From: Candidatus Nealsoniibacteriota bacterium
Lineage (GTDB): Bacteria > Patescibacteriota > Minisyncoccia > Minisyncoccales > MHMH01
DNA: 15,081 bases
Direction of reading: 5' to 3'
Assembly (NCBI GenBank): GCA_016186525.1
Contig: JACPLM010000034.1
Coordinates: 1 to 15,081 of the forward strand
Of this stretch, positions 1 through 5,972 are shown piece after piece (positions within the stretch are counted from its first letter, which is position 1; every line of letters begins with the position of its first letter). The notes beneath the pieces are model-generated. The model saw nothing but the letters and a program-made list of their open reading frames with translations, was not told the origin of the DNA and did not search any database. The position numbers and the translations under genes are program-made.

Positions 1-183
1 AATGCCGAGCGGGGGAATCGTGATATAAGGATAACGTTTTTTCAGGCGCATATGGATGACCAAAAGAGCCTGATTTCTTGAACATTCTTGGCAGAATTCG
101 CGTACGCGGAGGTCTGCCCGGGGCAGGTAGCCTTCAATTAAAAAGTGCTTAAGGCCTTCTCTGGTTTTTCTTTTCTTTTCCAT
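1..183 (-). CDS. Unknown protein, N-terminal part (runs off the window)
   Basis: The first 61 codons of a leftward gene are visible, and the frame is still open at the window edge. It is chosen because ATG at 183-181 is preceded by a purine-rich Shine-Dalgarno-like AGGAAGG about 5 nt upstream, and an extended -10 (TG-G-TATACT, 229-221) lies about 38 nt upstream. The visible part starts with a very basic segment (MEKKRKTREG), followed by a CxxC pair (C31 and C34, in FCQEC), and ends in a proline-rich stretch. The cysteine pair could be half of a zinc site, but the second half is not visible. I do not recognise the family. The gene is divergent from the tRNA-Arg/LOG gene unit. Confidence 0.55.
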   Translation of the reverse strand, partial: MEKKRKTREGLKHFLIEGYLPRADLRVREFCQECSRNQALLVIHMRLKKRYPYITIPPLGI

Positions 184-220
184 TCATCCTTCCTCAAATT
201 AGATTTTCAGTGTACAATAT

Positions 221-229
221 AGTATACCA
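221..229 (-). promoter_or_regulatory. Extended -10 promoter of the leftward 5' gene
   Basis: On the minus strand the sequence reads TG-G-TATACT, a good extended -10 element. Predicted transcription starts near 214, giving a leader of about 30 nt that contains the AGGAAGG site. No clear -35 was seen, which is normal for an extended -10. Confidence 0.4.
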
Positions 230-257
230 TAGATGATTAAATTTGTAAAGATAGCGA

Positions 258-300
258 GAGGTCCGACCTCCGCTCAAATTTGAGAGGAGGTCGGACCTCC
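258..300. repeat. Nested palindrome between the leftward gene and tRNA-Arg
   Basis: The arms 258-271 and 286-299 are perfect 14-nt inverted repeats. The 12 nt between them (273-284, CTCAAATTTGAG) are themselves a perfect palindrome, so only the pair 272/285 is mismatched over 42 bp. Each arm is again a palindrome about a single central base (GGAGGTC-G-GACCTCC at 286-300). It could fold as one long hairpin or as two small hairpins. It is not followed by a T tract, so it is not a standard terminator. It lies 10 nt before the tRNA 5' end. Confidence 0.85.
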
Positions 301-310
301 TAATATTAGG

Positions 311-383
311 GTCCCCATAGTTTAATGGATAAAACATTGGCCTCCGAAGCCAAAGATTGAAGGTTCGACTCCCTCTGGGGACA
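311..383 (+). tRNA. tRNA-Arg (anticodon CCG)
   Basis: A full cloverleaf can be drawn. The acceptor GTCCCCA (311-317) pairs with TGGGGAC (376-382). The D stem is GTTT/AAAC (320-323 with 332-335). The anticodon stem is TTGGC/GCCAA around loop CTCCGAA with anticodon CCG at 344-346, reading CGG. The T loop is TTCGACT (364-370). The discriminator is A383. CCA is not encoded (the next bases are CA then A), so CCA must be added after transcription. The T stem GAAGG/CCCTC has one A-C mismatch (361 with 373). The LOG-like gene follows 32 nt downstream. Confidence 0.95.
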
Positions 384-403
384 CAAAAATATTAAAAATA
401 TGG

Positions 404-409
404 TAGAAT
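404..409 (+). promoter_or_regulatory. Extended -10 in front of the LOG-like gene
   Basis: TG at 401-402, one base, then TAGAAT at 404-409 fits an extended -10 element. The ATG lies 6 nt downstream, at about the expected transcription start, so the mRNA would be leaderless. No -35 is visible because the region falls at the end of the tRNA gene. Confidence 0.4.
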
Positions 410-415
410 AATAGT

Positions 416-985
416 ATGAGTCCTGATCCGGGAAAATTTAAGATAGCGGTAACTGGGGCAGCTGAAATGGGGCATTGCTGCAAAAATATTGAAGCTATGG
501 CTAAAGAGATGGGCCGCCAGATTTTTTGGCAGGATTGTATTTTATTGACCGGAGCCACGACCGGTGTGCCGTATTATGCCGCCGTGGGCCATAAAGAGGT
601 AGGCGGATTCAGTATTGGATTCTCGCCGGCAGCTTCAGAAATGGCCCATAAAAAAGTTTATAAGCTTCCCCTTGATCAATTTGATGTAATGGTTTACACG
701 GGTTTTGATTATTCCGGGAGAAATCTTTTATTGACCAGAGCAGCCGACGGAGTCATTGTTGTTTGCGGCAGAATGGGAACTCTGAATGAATTCACCATCG
801 CTTACGAAGACAGAAAACCAATAGGAGTCCTAGAGGGTTCGGGTGGTACAGCCGATCTTCTTAAAACTATTCTTAGCCGTCCTCATCATAAAAGAGGGCC
901 GATCGTCTACGATACCGATCCTAAAAAATTAGTCCAAAAATTAATTGAAGCCATTAAAGAAGTAAAAAGGTCGAAATACAAATAA
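416..985 (+). CDS. LOG-like (SLOG superfamily) Rossmann-fold nucleotide-binding protein
   Basis: This 189-residue protein resembles the TIGR00725/LOG group, which shares a Rossmann-like fold with cytokinin-activating phosphoribohydrolases (LOG, 'lonely guy') and molybdenum cofactor carrier proteins. Visible signatures are the N-terminal IAVTGAAEMG strand-loop, LTGATTGVPYYAA (44-56), and GRMGTLNEF (118-126), which sits where LOG enzymes carry PGGxGTxxE. The catalytic-type glutamate E125 and the GT pair are kept but the PGG is replaced by CGR, so a true LOG phosphoribohydrolase activity is uncertain; nucleotide binding is the safer call. The start is the first ATG after the -10 element, since an upstream ATG at 400 hits a stop at once. 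The next gene starts 11 nt downstream, suggesting cotranscription. Confidence 0.8.
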   Translation: MSPDPGKFKIAVTGAAEMGHCCKNIEAMAKEMGRQIFWQDCILLTGATTGVPYYAAVGHKEVGGFSIGFSPAASEMAHKKVYKLPLDQFDVMVYTGFDYSGRNLLLTRAADGVIVVCGRMGTLNEFTIAYEDRKPIGVLEGSGGTADLLKTILSRPHHKRGPIVYDTDPKKLVQKLIEAIKEVKRSKYK

Positions 986-996
986 ATTATATTTTT

Positions 997-1254
997 ATGA
1001 AAGAAAAAGAAGGAAAATTAATCGGGAAGATAACTCATTATTTTGGCAATATCGGCGTAGCGGTCATTGAATTATCAGATTCTTTAGAGGCGGGGGATGA
1101 AATTAGAATTGTCGGCGGAGAGGTCGATTTTACTCAAAAAGTAGAGTCAATGGAGGTTGACCACAAGAAAGTTAAGAAAGCCAAGAAAAAAGAATCGGCT
1201 GGCTTGAAAGTAGATCAAAAAGTCAGAGAGGGATATAAGGTTTACAAAATGTAG
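997..1254 (+). CDS. Translation elongation factor-like protein (EF-Tu domain 2-like barrel)
   Basis: This 85-residue protein has only a beta-barrel like domain 2 of EF-Tu-type GTPases, with no GTPase domain. The pattern is IGKITHYFGNIGVAVIEL, then a L-x-x-GD-x-I-x-I-x-G turn (GDEIRIVGG, 33-41), QKVESMEVDH, a lysine-rich linker (about 57-65), and SAGLKVDQKVREGYKVYKM at the end. Such stand-alone proteins are known in archaea and CPR bacteria under the name translation elongation factor-like protein; the same barrel occurs at the C terminus of U32 peptidases. Its role is not known; RNA or protein binding is inference. It lies between the LOG-like gene and the MgtC gene with short spacing (11 and 4 nt), so it is likely part of one operon. 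Confidence 0.8.
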   Translation: MKEKEGKLIGKITHYFGNIGVAVIELSDSLEAGDEIRIVGGEVDFTQKVESMEVDHKKVKKAKKKESAGLKVDQKVREGYKVYKM

Positions 1255-1258
1255 ATAA

Positions 1259-1702
1259 ATGGAGATATTCCTGCAGTTAATTTTAGCCACCTTGCTTGGA
1301 GGTTTAATTGGATTAGAAAGGGAATACAATAGAAAAGAGGCCGGATTAAGGACTTATTCTTTAGTTTCCTTGGGGGCAACTTTTTTCACAATTATTGCTT
1401 ATAATTCTTTGGGGTTATTTTTTAAAGAACCGCCGATTGGCTTTGACCCAAGCAGAATTATCGGACAGATTGTTTTGGGCATTGGTTTTATCGGCGCCGG
1501 CTTGATTGTTTACCGCGAATTTCATGTTGAGGGCCTTACTACGGCGGCCGGCCTCTGGGTGGCAGCTGCCATCGGGGCTGCGGTCGGAGTAAAGCTTTAT
1601 ACGGCCTCTATTTTTGTTACGATTCTTGTTCTTGCAGTGCTCGTCGGTTTAAGGCCGATTGAGGAAAGATTTATTAAGGGCAAGAAAAAAGCAGTTAAAT
1701 AG
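1259..1702 (+). CDS. MgtC/SapB family membrane protein
   Basis: This 147-residue integral membrane protein matches the MgtC/SapB family: the N-terminal segment LLGGLIGLEREYNRKEAGLRT followed by LVSLGATFF is the family hallmark, with conserved G-L-E-R and R-T around residues 17-32. Four hydrophobic segments are seen (about 4-18, 35-53, 67-84 and 97-133, the last long enough for two helices). Family members are linked to survival in low magnesium and to membrane stress in pathogens, but the biochemical activity is not settled and many free-living bacteria carry it. It lacks the C-terminal soluble domain of Salmonella MgtC, as short SapB-type members do. The start ATG is 4 nt after the preceding stop, and the stop is 1 nt before the next ATG. 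Confidence 0.88.
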   Translation: MEIFLQLILATLLGGLIGLEREYNRKEAGLRTYSLVSLGATFFTIIAYNSLGLFFKEPPIGFDPSRIIGQIVLGIGFIGAGLIVYREFHVEGLTTAAGLWVAAAIGAAVGVKLYTASIFVTILVLAVLVGLRPIEERFIKGKKKAVK

Positions 1703-1703
1703 T

Positions 1704-2012
1704 ATGATTTTAATTTTTATTGCCGGTTTTGCAGGAGGCGTATTGCGGGGATTGGTGGGGTTTATGAAATACCTTTTTTCTTATAAGGAGGTAAAATTCA
1801 GGCCCCGTTATTTTTTAGGCACCATGTTTATTTCCGGGGTAATCGGGCTTTTATCTGCCCTGGCCGTTAAAGAAATAGGATTTACTATTTTAGGCGGTTT
1901 TAGCTTCGTCTTAGCTTTTATTATTGGCTATGCAGGCGGAGATTTTATTGAAAATATTTATAAGATTATTATAAAAAAATCTTCTTTTTATGAAGATTTA
2001 AAGGGGAAGTAA
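1704..2012 (+). CDS. Unknown small membrane protein (about three helices)
   Basis: This 102-residue hydrophobic protein has segments at about 2-20 (MILIFIAGFAGGVLRGLVGF), 33-52 and 56-78, followed by a basic, charged tail. No family was recognised. The start is placed at ATG 1704, one base after the mgtC stop. The frame is open further upstream to an ATG at 1659, but that would overlap the MgtC gene by 44 nt and add a charged extension ahead of a clean first helix. The tight packing with its neighbours implies one mRNA and possibly translational coupling. The glycine-rich first helix is a generic feature and gives no function. Confidence 0.7.
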   Translation: MILIFIAGFAGGVLRGLVGFMKYLFSYKEVKFRPRYFLGTMFISGVIGLLSALAVKEIGFTILGGFSFVLAFIIGYAGGDFIENIYKIIIKKSSFYEDLKGK

Positions 2013-2013
2013 T

Positions 2014-2349
2014 ATGAATTTAATTAAAAAATTTTTTGGCTTAGCTCTGCTTATCGGCGGATTGGGCATTATTCTTTATGGCCTATATTCTTCTTATAAT
2101 ATATTCACTGCCAAGCAAGAGGCGCCGGTAATTTTTGAAACACCCAAACAGTCAAGCGCAGCGCAAAAAGGCGATGTATTAGACCTTCAGTCCCAATTGC
2201 AAAATGTGCTCGGCGAGCAACTGCAGGGCATTTTGCCGGCAGGTTCCGCGCCGCAGCTTTTTAATTTAATTTCATGGTCTATTTTCGCCGGCATTTTAAT
2301 GCTTGGCGGCGGGCAGATTTCCGGTTTGGGGATTAAATTACTGAAATAA
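2014..2349 (+). CDS. Unknown membrane protein with two end helices
   Basis: This 111-residue protein has a basic start (MNLIKKFF), a first membrane helix (about 8-27), a hydrophilic glutamine- and alanine-rich middle of about 55 residues (QSSAAQKGDVLDLQSQLQNV and on), and a second glycine-rich helix (about 86-105). The middle probably lies outside the cytoplasm if both ends are inside, but topology is inference. A purine run AGGGGA about 7 nt ahead of ATG 2014 may help initiation; the gene starts one base after the preceding stop. No family recognised. The neighbour 3 nt downstream is an amino acid permease, but nothing in this protein shows that it is a partner. Confidence 0.7.
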   Translation: MNLIKKFFGLALLIGGLGIILYGLYSSYNIFTAKQEAPVIFETPKQSSAAQKGDVLDLQSQLQNVLGEQLQGILPAGSAPQLFNLISWSIFAGILMLGGGQISGLGIKLLK

Positions 2350-2352
2350 AAT

Positions 2353-3474
2353 ATGCGGTTTTTAAAGACGCTTTCTGTTTTTGTCGGCACGATTATCGGA
2401 GTGGGTATTTTTGGCCTGCCTTATGTCGCTTCCAAGGCCGGCTTTTTAGTTGTCATCTTTTATTTTTTAGCGATGTCATTTATCGCTATTGTCATACATT
2501 TGCTTTTTGGTAAAGTTGCCCTTGGCACTGAAACACTTTATCGTTTGCCCGGCTTTGTCGGAGAATATATGGGGTCTAACTGGAAGAAAATAACTTTATT
2601 GATCATAGGTTCCGGGCTAATCGGAGCTCTGCTTGCCTATTTAATTGTCGGAGGAAAGTTTTTGGAGCTTTTGCTTATTCCTTATTTTGGCGGCAATAAT
2701 ATTATTTATACGCTTTTATTTTTTGCAGCCGGCGCTTATTTGATTTTGAGGGGCATTAAGCAAATTTCTCAAGTTGAACTTTATCTTTTAATTGTTTTTT
2801 TCGCTATTTTGATCGGTATTTTTGCCAAAGCCGTTCCTTTTATTGATTTCAGCAATTTTCAAAAAACAGATTTGTCTTTTATTACCCTGCCTTACGGAGT
2901 TGTGCTTTTCGCTTTATGGGGCTCATCTTTGATACCCGAGCTTGAAGAGATGCTCGGGAAAGATGCTAAAAAATTATTAAAATGGGTTATTGCATTCGGC
3001 ATCCCGATGGCCGCTATCACATATTTATTTTTCGTTTTTATGATTTTAGGCGTAACCGGTCCCAACACTTCCAAGGAGGGTATTTCCGGTTTGGCTATTA
3101 CTTTGGGCAACGGAGTCATCCGCTTGGGATTTATTTTTGGCGTGATCACCACCTTCACTTCTTTTATTGCCCTGGGGCTGACTTTTAAAAAAATGCTTTG
3201 GTATGATTTTAAATTATCCCCTAATTTGTCTTGGTCTATCGCTTGTTTTACGCCATTAATTTTATTCTTTTTAGGCCTAAAGGAATTCATATCAGTCATC
3301 GGGTTGACCGGAGCCGTTTCCCTGGGCTTTGAGGCGATAATTACGGTTTTTTTATACCGGGCGTTTTTAAATAAAAAACTTTCCCAGAAAATGAACCCCT
3401 TATTGTATGCCTTGCCTGTCCTTTTTATCTTTGGCGTTTTCTTTGAAATCTATTATCTTATTGCTCGGGTATAA
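2353..3474 (+). CDS. Amino acid permease (APC superfamily, aromatic amino acid type)
   Basis: This 373-residue protein has about 10-11 membrane helices. The N-terminal unwound-helix motif GTIIGVGIFGLPYVASKAG (12-30) is typical of the APC superfamily, and in form G-x-I-G-x-G-I-F-G-L-P-Y is close to the hydroxy/aromatic amino acid permeases (tryptophan/tyrosine permease family). It would import amino acids across the cytoplasmic membrane by ion coupling, which fits an organism with few biosynthetic routes. The substrate cannot be read from the sequence. Length is slightly short for the family (usually about 400). The start ATG is 3 nt after the upstream stop, and a hairpin terminator follows the stop, so this is the last gene of the unit. 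Confidence 0.82.
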   Translation: MRFLKTLSVFVGTIIGVGIFGLPYVASKAGFLVVIFYFLAMSFIAIVIHLLFGKVALGTETLYRLPGFVGEYMGSNWKKITLLIIGSGLIGALLAYLIVGGKFLELLLIPYFGGNNIIYTLLFFAAGAYLILRGIKQISQVELYLLIVFFAILIGIFAKAVPFIDFSNFQKTDLSFITLPYGVVLFALWGSSLIPELEEMLGKDAKKLLKWVIAFGIPMAAITYLFFVFMILGVTGPNTSKEGISGLAITLGNGVIRLGFIFGVITTFTSFIALGLTFKKMLWYDFKLSPNLSWSIACFTPLILFFLGLKEFISVIGLTGAVSLGFEAIITVFLYRAFLNKKLSQKMNPLLYALPVLFIFGVFFEIYYLIARV

Positions 3475-3477
3475 ACA

Positions 3478-3500
3478 AAAAAGCGCTTAGGGCGCTTTTA
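3478..3500 (+). terminator. Intrinsic terminator after the permease gene
   Basis: AAGCGC (3481-3486) pairs with GCGCTT (3492-3497) around a five-base loop. The stem is extended by flanking A/T pairs, and an imperfect T-rich tract (TTTTAATTTTAT) follows. It lies just after the permease stop and before the EndoQ promoter. Confidence 0.7.
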
Positions 3501-3510
3501 ATTTTATATA

Positions 3511-3539
3511 TTGTCATCTTTTTTTAGTCAAGCTACTAT
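3511..3539 (+). promoter_or_regulatory. Sigma70-type promoter of the EndoQ unit, predicted leaderless
   Basis: TTGTCA (3511-3516), a 17-nt spacer and TACTAT (3534-3539) form a fair promoter. The overlapping TATAAA (3537-3542) is an alternative -10. The ATG at 3548 lies 8 nt after TACTAT, where transcription would begin, and no Shine-Dalgarno site fits in between. Confidence 0.55.
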
Positions 3540-3547
3540 AAAAACGT

Positions 3548-4816
3548 ATGCGATTTGTTGCTGATTTTCATATACATTCCAAATATTCAAGGGCTACCTC
3601 CAAAGATATGGATTTGGAGAGTTTGGATAAATGGGCAAAAATAAAAGGAATTAAGGTTTTAGGGACTGGGGATTTCACTCATCCCGAATGGCTCAAAAAT
3701 TTAAAAGAAAAATTAGAACCTGCCGAACCGGGGTTATATGGGCTAAAGCCCAAAGTCCAAAATCCAAATTCCAAAGACGAAACACGTTTTATCTTAACAG
3801 CTGAGATTAGCTGCATTTATTCTAAAAATAACAGAGTCAGGAAAGTCCATATTATAGTTTTCTCTCCGTCTTTTGAAGCGGTAGATAAGATAAATACCCA
3901 CCTTGGCTGGATCGGAAATTTAAAATCAGACGGCAGGCCTATTTTGGGTTTAGACGCCAAAGAACTGGCTAAAATTGTTTTAGGCGCCTCTGAAGATTGC
4001 CTGGTCGTGCCCGCGCATTTAATGACGCCGTGGTTTTCCTTATTTGGATCGAAATCAGGTTTTAATTCGATAGAGGAGTGTTTTGAAGAATACTCAAAAT
4101 ATATTTATGCCGGGGAAACTGGACTTTCAGCTGACCCTAAAATGCTTTGGCGGCTTCCCGATTGCAGAAAATTAGCTTTAATCTCTAACAGCGATTCTCA
4201 CTCGCCCGGTAAAATCGGCAGAGAAGCTAATGTATTTGATTTGCCGTTTTTAAGTTATCCCTCCATTATTACGGCGATAAAAACTAAAGATCCGCAAAAT
4301 TTCATAGAAACCTTGGAGTTTTTTCCCGAAGAAGGTAGATATCATTACGACGGCCACAGAAACTGTGAAATTGTTTTATCTCCTAAAGAGTCCAAGAAAT
4401 ACAATAATACCTGTCCTACTTGTGGGAAGCCTCTAACTATCGGGGTGATGAATAGGGTAGAGGAATTAGCCGATAAGCCCGAGGGCTTTCGGCCGGAAAA
4501 CGCCATTCCCTTCAGAAGTTTGGTCCCGCTGGGAGAAATTATAGCCGAAAGCTTGGGAGTGGGGGTTGTCTCAAAGCAGGTTCAGAAAGAATACAAGAAT
4601 TTAATTGAATATTTTGGAGATGAATTTAAGATTTTACTGGAAGCTGGCAGGCAGGAATTGGAATCTGCCGCCTTGCCGGAAATAGCTGAAGGGATTATAA
4701 AAGTTAGAGAGGGCAAGATTTTTATTGAGCCGGGATACGACGGAGTTTATGGAAAAGTTAGGATTTTTTCTTCAGGCGAACGAAAGATGGCTTCCAAACA
4801 AAATACATTATTCTAA
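3548..4816 (+). CDS. Endonuclease Q (PHP-domain, deaminated-base repair nuclease)
   Basis: This 422-residue protein matches endonuclease Q, which nicks DNA 5' of uracil, hypoxanthine, xanthine and abasic sites. The length equals that of known EndoQ proteins. PHP metal ligands are all visible: H8 and H10 (DFHIHS), D42 and H45 (GTGDFTH), E86, H101, H157 (VPAH), D216 and H218 (SDSH). A zinc-binding region follows (H270, C273, C289 and C292 in CPTCG), then a helical part with a GYDGVYG motif (396-402). The C terminus is QNTLF, resembling a bacterial sliding-clamp motif. Residues 67-78 (KPKVQNPNSKDE) come from a 7-nt tandem repeat and look like a local insertion. First gene of a likely operon; the next ATG is 2 nt after its stop. 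Confidence 0.92.
   Translation: MRFVADFHIHSKYSRATSKDMDLESLDKWAKIKGIKVLGTGDFTHPEWLKNLKEKLEPAEPGLYGLKPKVQNPNSKDETRFILTAEISCIYSKNNRVRKVHIIVFSPSFEAVDKINTHLGWIGNLKSDGRPILGLDAKELAKIVLGASEDCLVVPAHLMTPWFSLFGSKSGFNSIEECFEEYSKYIYAGETGLSADPKMLWRLPDCRKLALISNSDSHSPGKIGREANVFDLPFLSYPSIITAIKTKDPQNFIETLEFFPEEGRYHYDGHRNCEIVLSPKESKKYNNTCPTCGKPLTIGVMNRVEELADKPEGFRPENAIPFRSLVPLGEIIAESLGVGVVSKQVQKEYKNLIEYFGDEFKILLEAGRQELESAALPEIAEGIIKVREGKIFIEPGYDGVYGKVRIFSSGERKMASKQNTLF
3750..3777 (+). repeat. Four-copy 7-nt tandem repeat inside the EndoQ gene
   Basis: CCAAAGT, CCAAAAT, CCAAATT and CCAAAGA follow each other without gaps (consensus CCAAANT). The 28 nt encode part of KPKVQNPNSKD. Seven is not a multiple of three, so gain or loss of one unit would shift the frame of the EndoQ gene. 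Confidence 0.85.
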
Positions 4817-4818
4817 CC

Positions 4819-5181
4819 ATGATAGAAGACTACCAATTTGGATCTGTTACCATTGACGGAGAGGTTTATACTCACGATGTTGAGGTTTTTTGGACAGATG
4901 ATGTTTTTGATTGGTGGCGAAAAGAATCCCATATTATTGATGTAGAAGATATAATAGAAGCAGTAGAACAAAAACCAGAGTCTATTGTCATAGGCACGGG
5001 CCAATCTGGCATGGCAAAAGTTACCGAAGAGGCAAAAAAGTTTATTACGGCCAGAGGGATAAAATTATTTATTGACCCAACCGAACAGGCCGTCAAAACA
5101 TTTAATATCAGGAAAGAAGAATCGCAGGAGGAAGAAGGCAGGCCCGAAAAAGTAATAGGATTATTTCATTTAACTTGTTAA
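4819..5181 (+). CDS. Mth938-like domain protein (DUF498/NDUFAF3 family)
   Basis: This 120-residue protein has the features of the Mth938/DUF498 family: an N-terminal G-x-V-x-I-D-G-x-x-Y-x-H-D-V start, a WWRKESHIID segment (33-42), VIGTGQSG (57-64), an EA-x-x-F-x-x-x-GI-x-L segment, and the end FHLTC. The stretch EESQEEEGRPEK (about 99-110) before the last strand is an acidic loop longer than usual. The family includes human NDUFAF3, a complex I assembly factor, but bacterial and archaeal members have no agreed function. It starts 2 nt after the EndoQ stop, and its stop overlaps the start region of the MEMO gene, so the three are probably cotranscribed. Confidence 0.87.
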   Translation: MIEDYQFGSVTIDGEVYTHDVEVFWTDDVFDWWRKESHIIDVEDIIEAVEQKPESIVIGTGQSGMAKVTEEAKKFITARGIKLFIDPTEQAVKTFNIRKEESQEEEGRPEKVIGLFHLTC

Positions 5182-5186
5182 ATGTT

Positions 5187-5972
5187 ATGTTAAGAGTTGC
5201 AGCTGCGGCCGGAGAATTTTATCCGGAAGATAAAAAGGAATTAGGGGATATAATAGATAAGCTTTTAAATCAAGCAGAACCCTTCAACTTGGCTCAGGGC
5301 AAGATTTTCGGTTTGCTTTTGCCGCATGCCAGTTATGATTATTCAGGTCAGGCGGCGGCTTACGGTTTTAATGCTATTGCCGGCAAAAATTTTGATACAG
5401 TAATTATTATCAGCGATTCTCACTATGAAAGATTCGACGGCGTTGCCGTTTATCCTGCGGGGCTATGGGAAACGCCACTCGGAAAGATCGAAGTTGATAA
5501 TGACTTAGCGAGAACTGTTCTCGCTAAGTCAAAAAGATTTCTTAGAAGAGACTCAGCTCATCTATGGGAGCATGCAATAGAGGTTCAGTTGCCGTTTCTG
5601 CAAAAAATCCTTAAGAAATTTAAGATTCTGCCGATTGTTTTTGGTTCAGAAAATAAAGACTGGCAGGAGTTAGCCGATGTTATTTCAAAAAATATATTGA
5701 AGAAAAAGATTTTGATTATCGCTTCTGCGGATTTGTCCCATTATTTGCCATATGGCAAAGCGCAAAAAATTGATCAAAAAACCATAACAAGCATTTTGAA
5801 TCTTCAGAATAAAAATTTGGATATTTGTTCAATAGATGCGGCAAGAACTTTAATCAAAATTGCTAAAAATATGTCAGGCCGGGCAAAATTATTAAAATAC
5901 GCTAATTCCGCCGATGTTAGCGGGGATAAGTCAAAAACAGTAGGTTATGGGGCAGTTGCTTTCTATCGTTAA
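5187..5972 (+). CDS. MEMO family protein (AmmeMemoRadiSam system protein B)
   Basis: This 261-residue protein matches the MEMO family, which is structurally related to non-haem iron class III dioxygenases. Seen are the N-terminal AGEFYPE (8-14), LLPHASYDYSG (44-54), DSHYERFDGVAVYP (77-90), EHAIEVQLPFLQ (128-139), SADLSHY (180-186) and the end DVSGDKSKTVGYGA. H47, H79 and H185 are the likely metal-site histidines. ATG 5187 is chosen because family members start just before R-x-x-x-A-G-x-FYP; an in-frame TTG at 5175 would only add four residues. In many genomes this gene sits with AMMECR1 and a radical SAM gene, but neither is present here. Codons 105-115 are formed by a perfect 31-nt palindrome. 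Confidence 0.88.
   Translation: MLRVAAAAGEFYPEDKKELGDIIDKLLNQAEPFNLAQGKIFGLLLPHASYDYSGQAAAYGFNAIAGKNFDTVIIISDSHYERFDGVAVYPAGLWETPLGKIEVDNDLARTVLAKSKRFLRRDSAHLWEHAIEVQLPFLQKILKKFKILPIVFGSENKDWQELADVISKNILKKKILIIASADLSHYLPYGKAQKIDQKTITSILNLQNKNLDICSIDAARTLIKIAKNMSGRAKLLKYANSADVSGDKSKTVGYGAVAFYR
5501..5531. repeat. Perfect 31-nt palindrome inside the MEMO gene
   Basis: The 15-nt arms 5501-5515 (TGACTTAGCGAGAAC) and 5517-5531 are exact inverted repeats around one central base (T5516). Only the reading frame used by the gene is free of stop codons in this segment. It encodes DLARTVLAKS. Confidence 0.92.

Noticed and set aside
1659..1703. Upstream ATG extending the membrane protein at 1704
   Set aside because: It would overlap the MgtC gene by 44 nt and put a charged extension before the first helix; ATG 1704 directly follows the mgtC stop.
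2892..3299. 135-codon frame antisense to the permease gene
   Set aside because: Its composition is that of a shadow frame opposite a hydrophobic gene, and it has no start signals or recognisable domain.
5175..5186. In-frame TTG start for the MEMO protein
   Set aside because: ATG 5187 gives the family's normal N terminus, and TTG would lie inside the end of the preceding gene.
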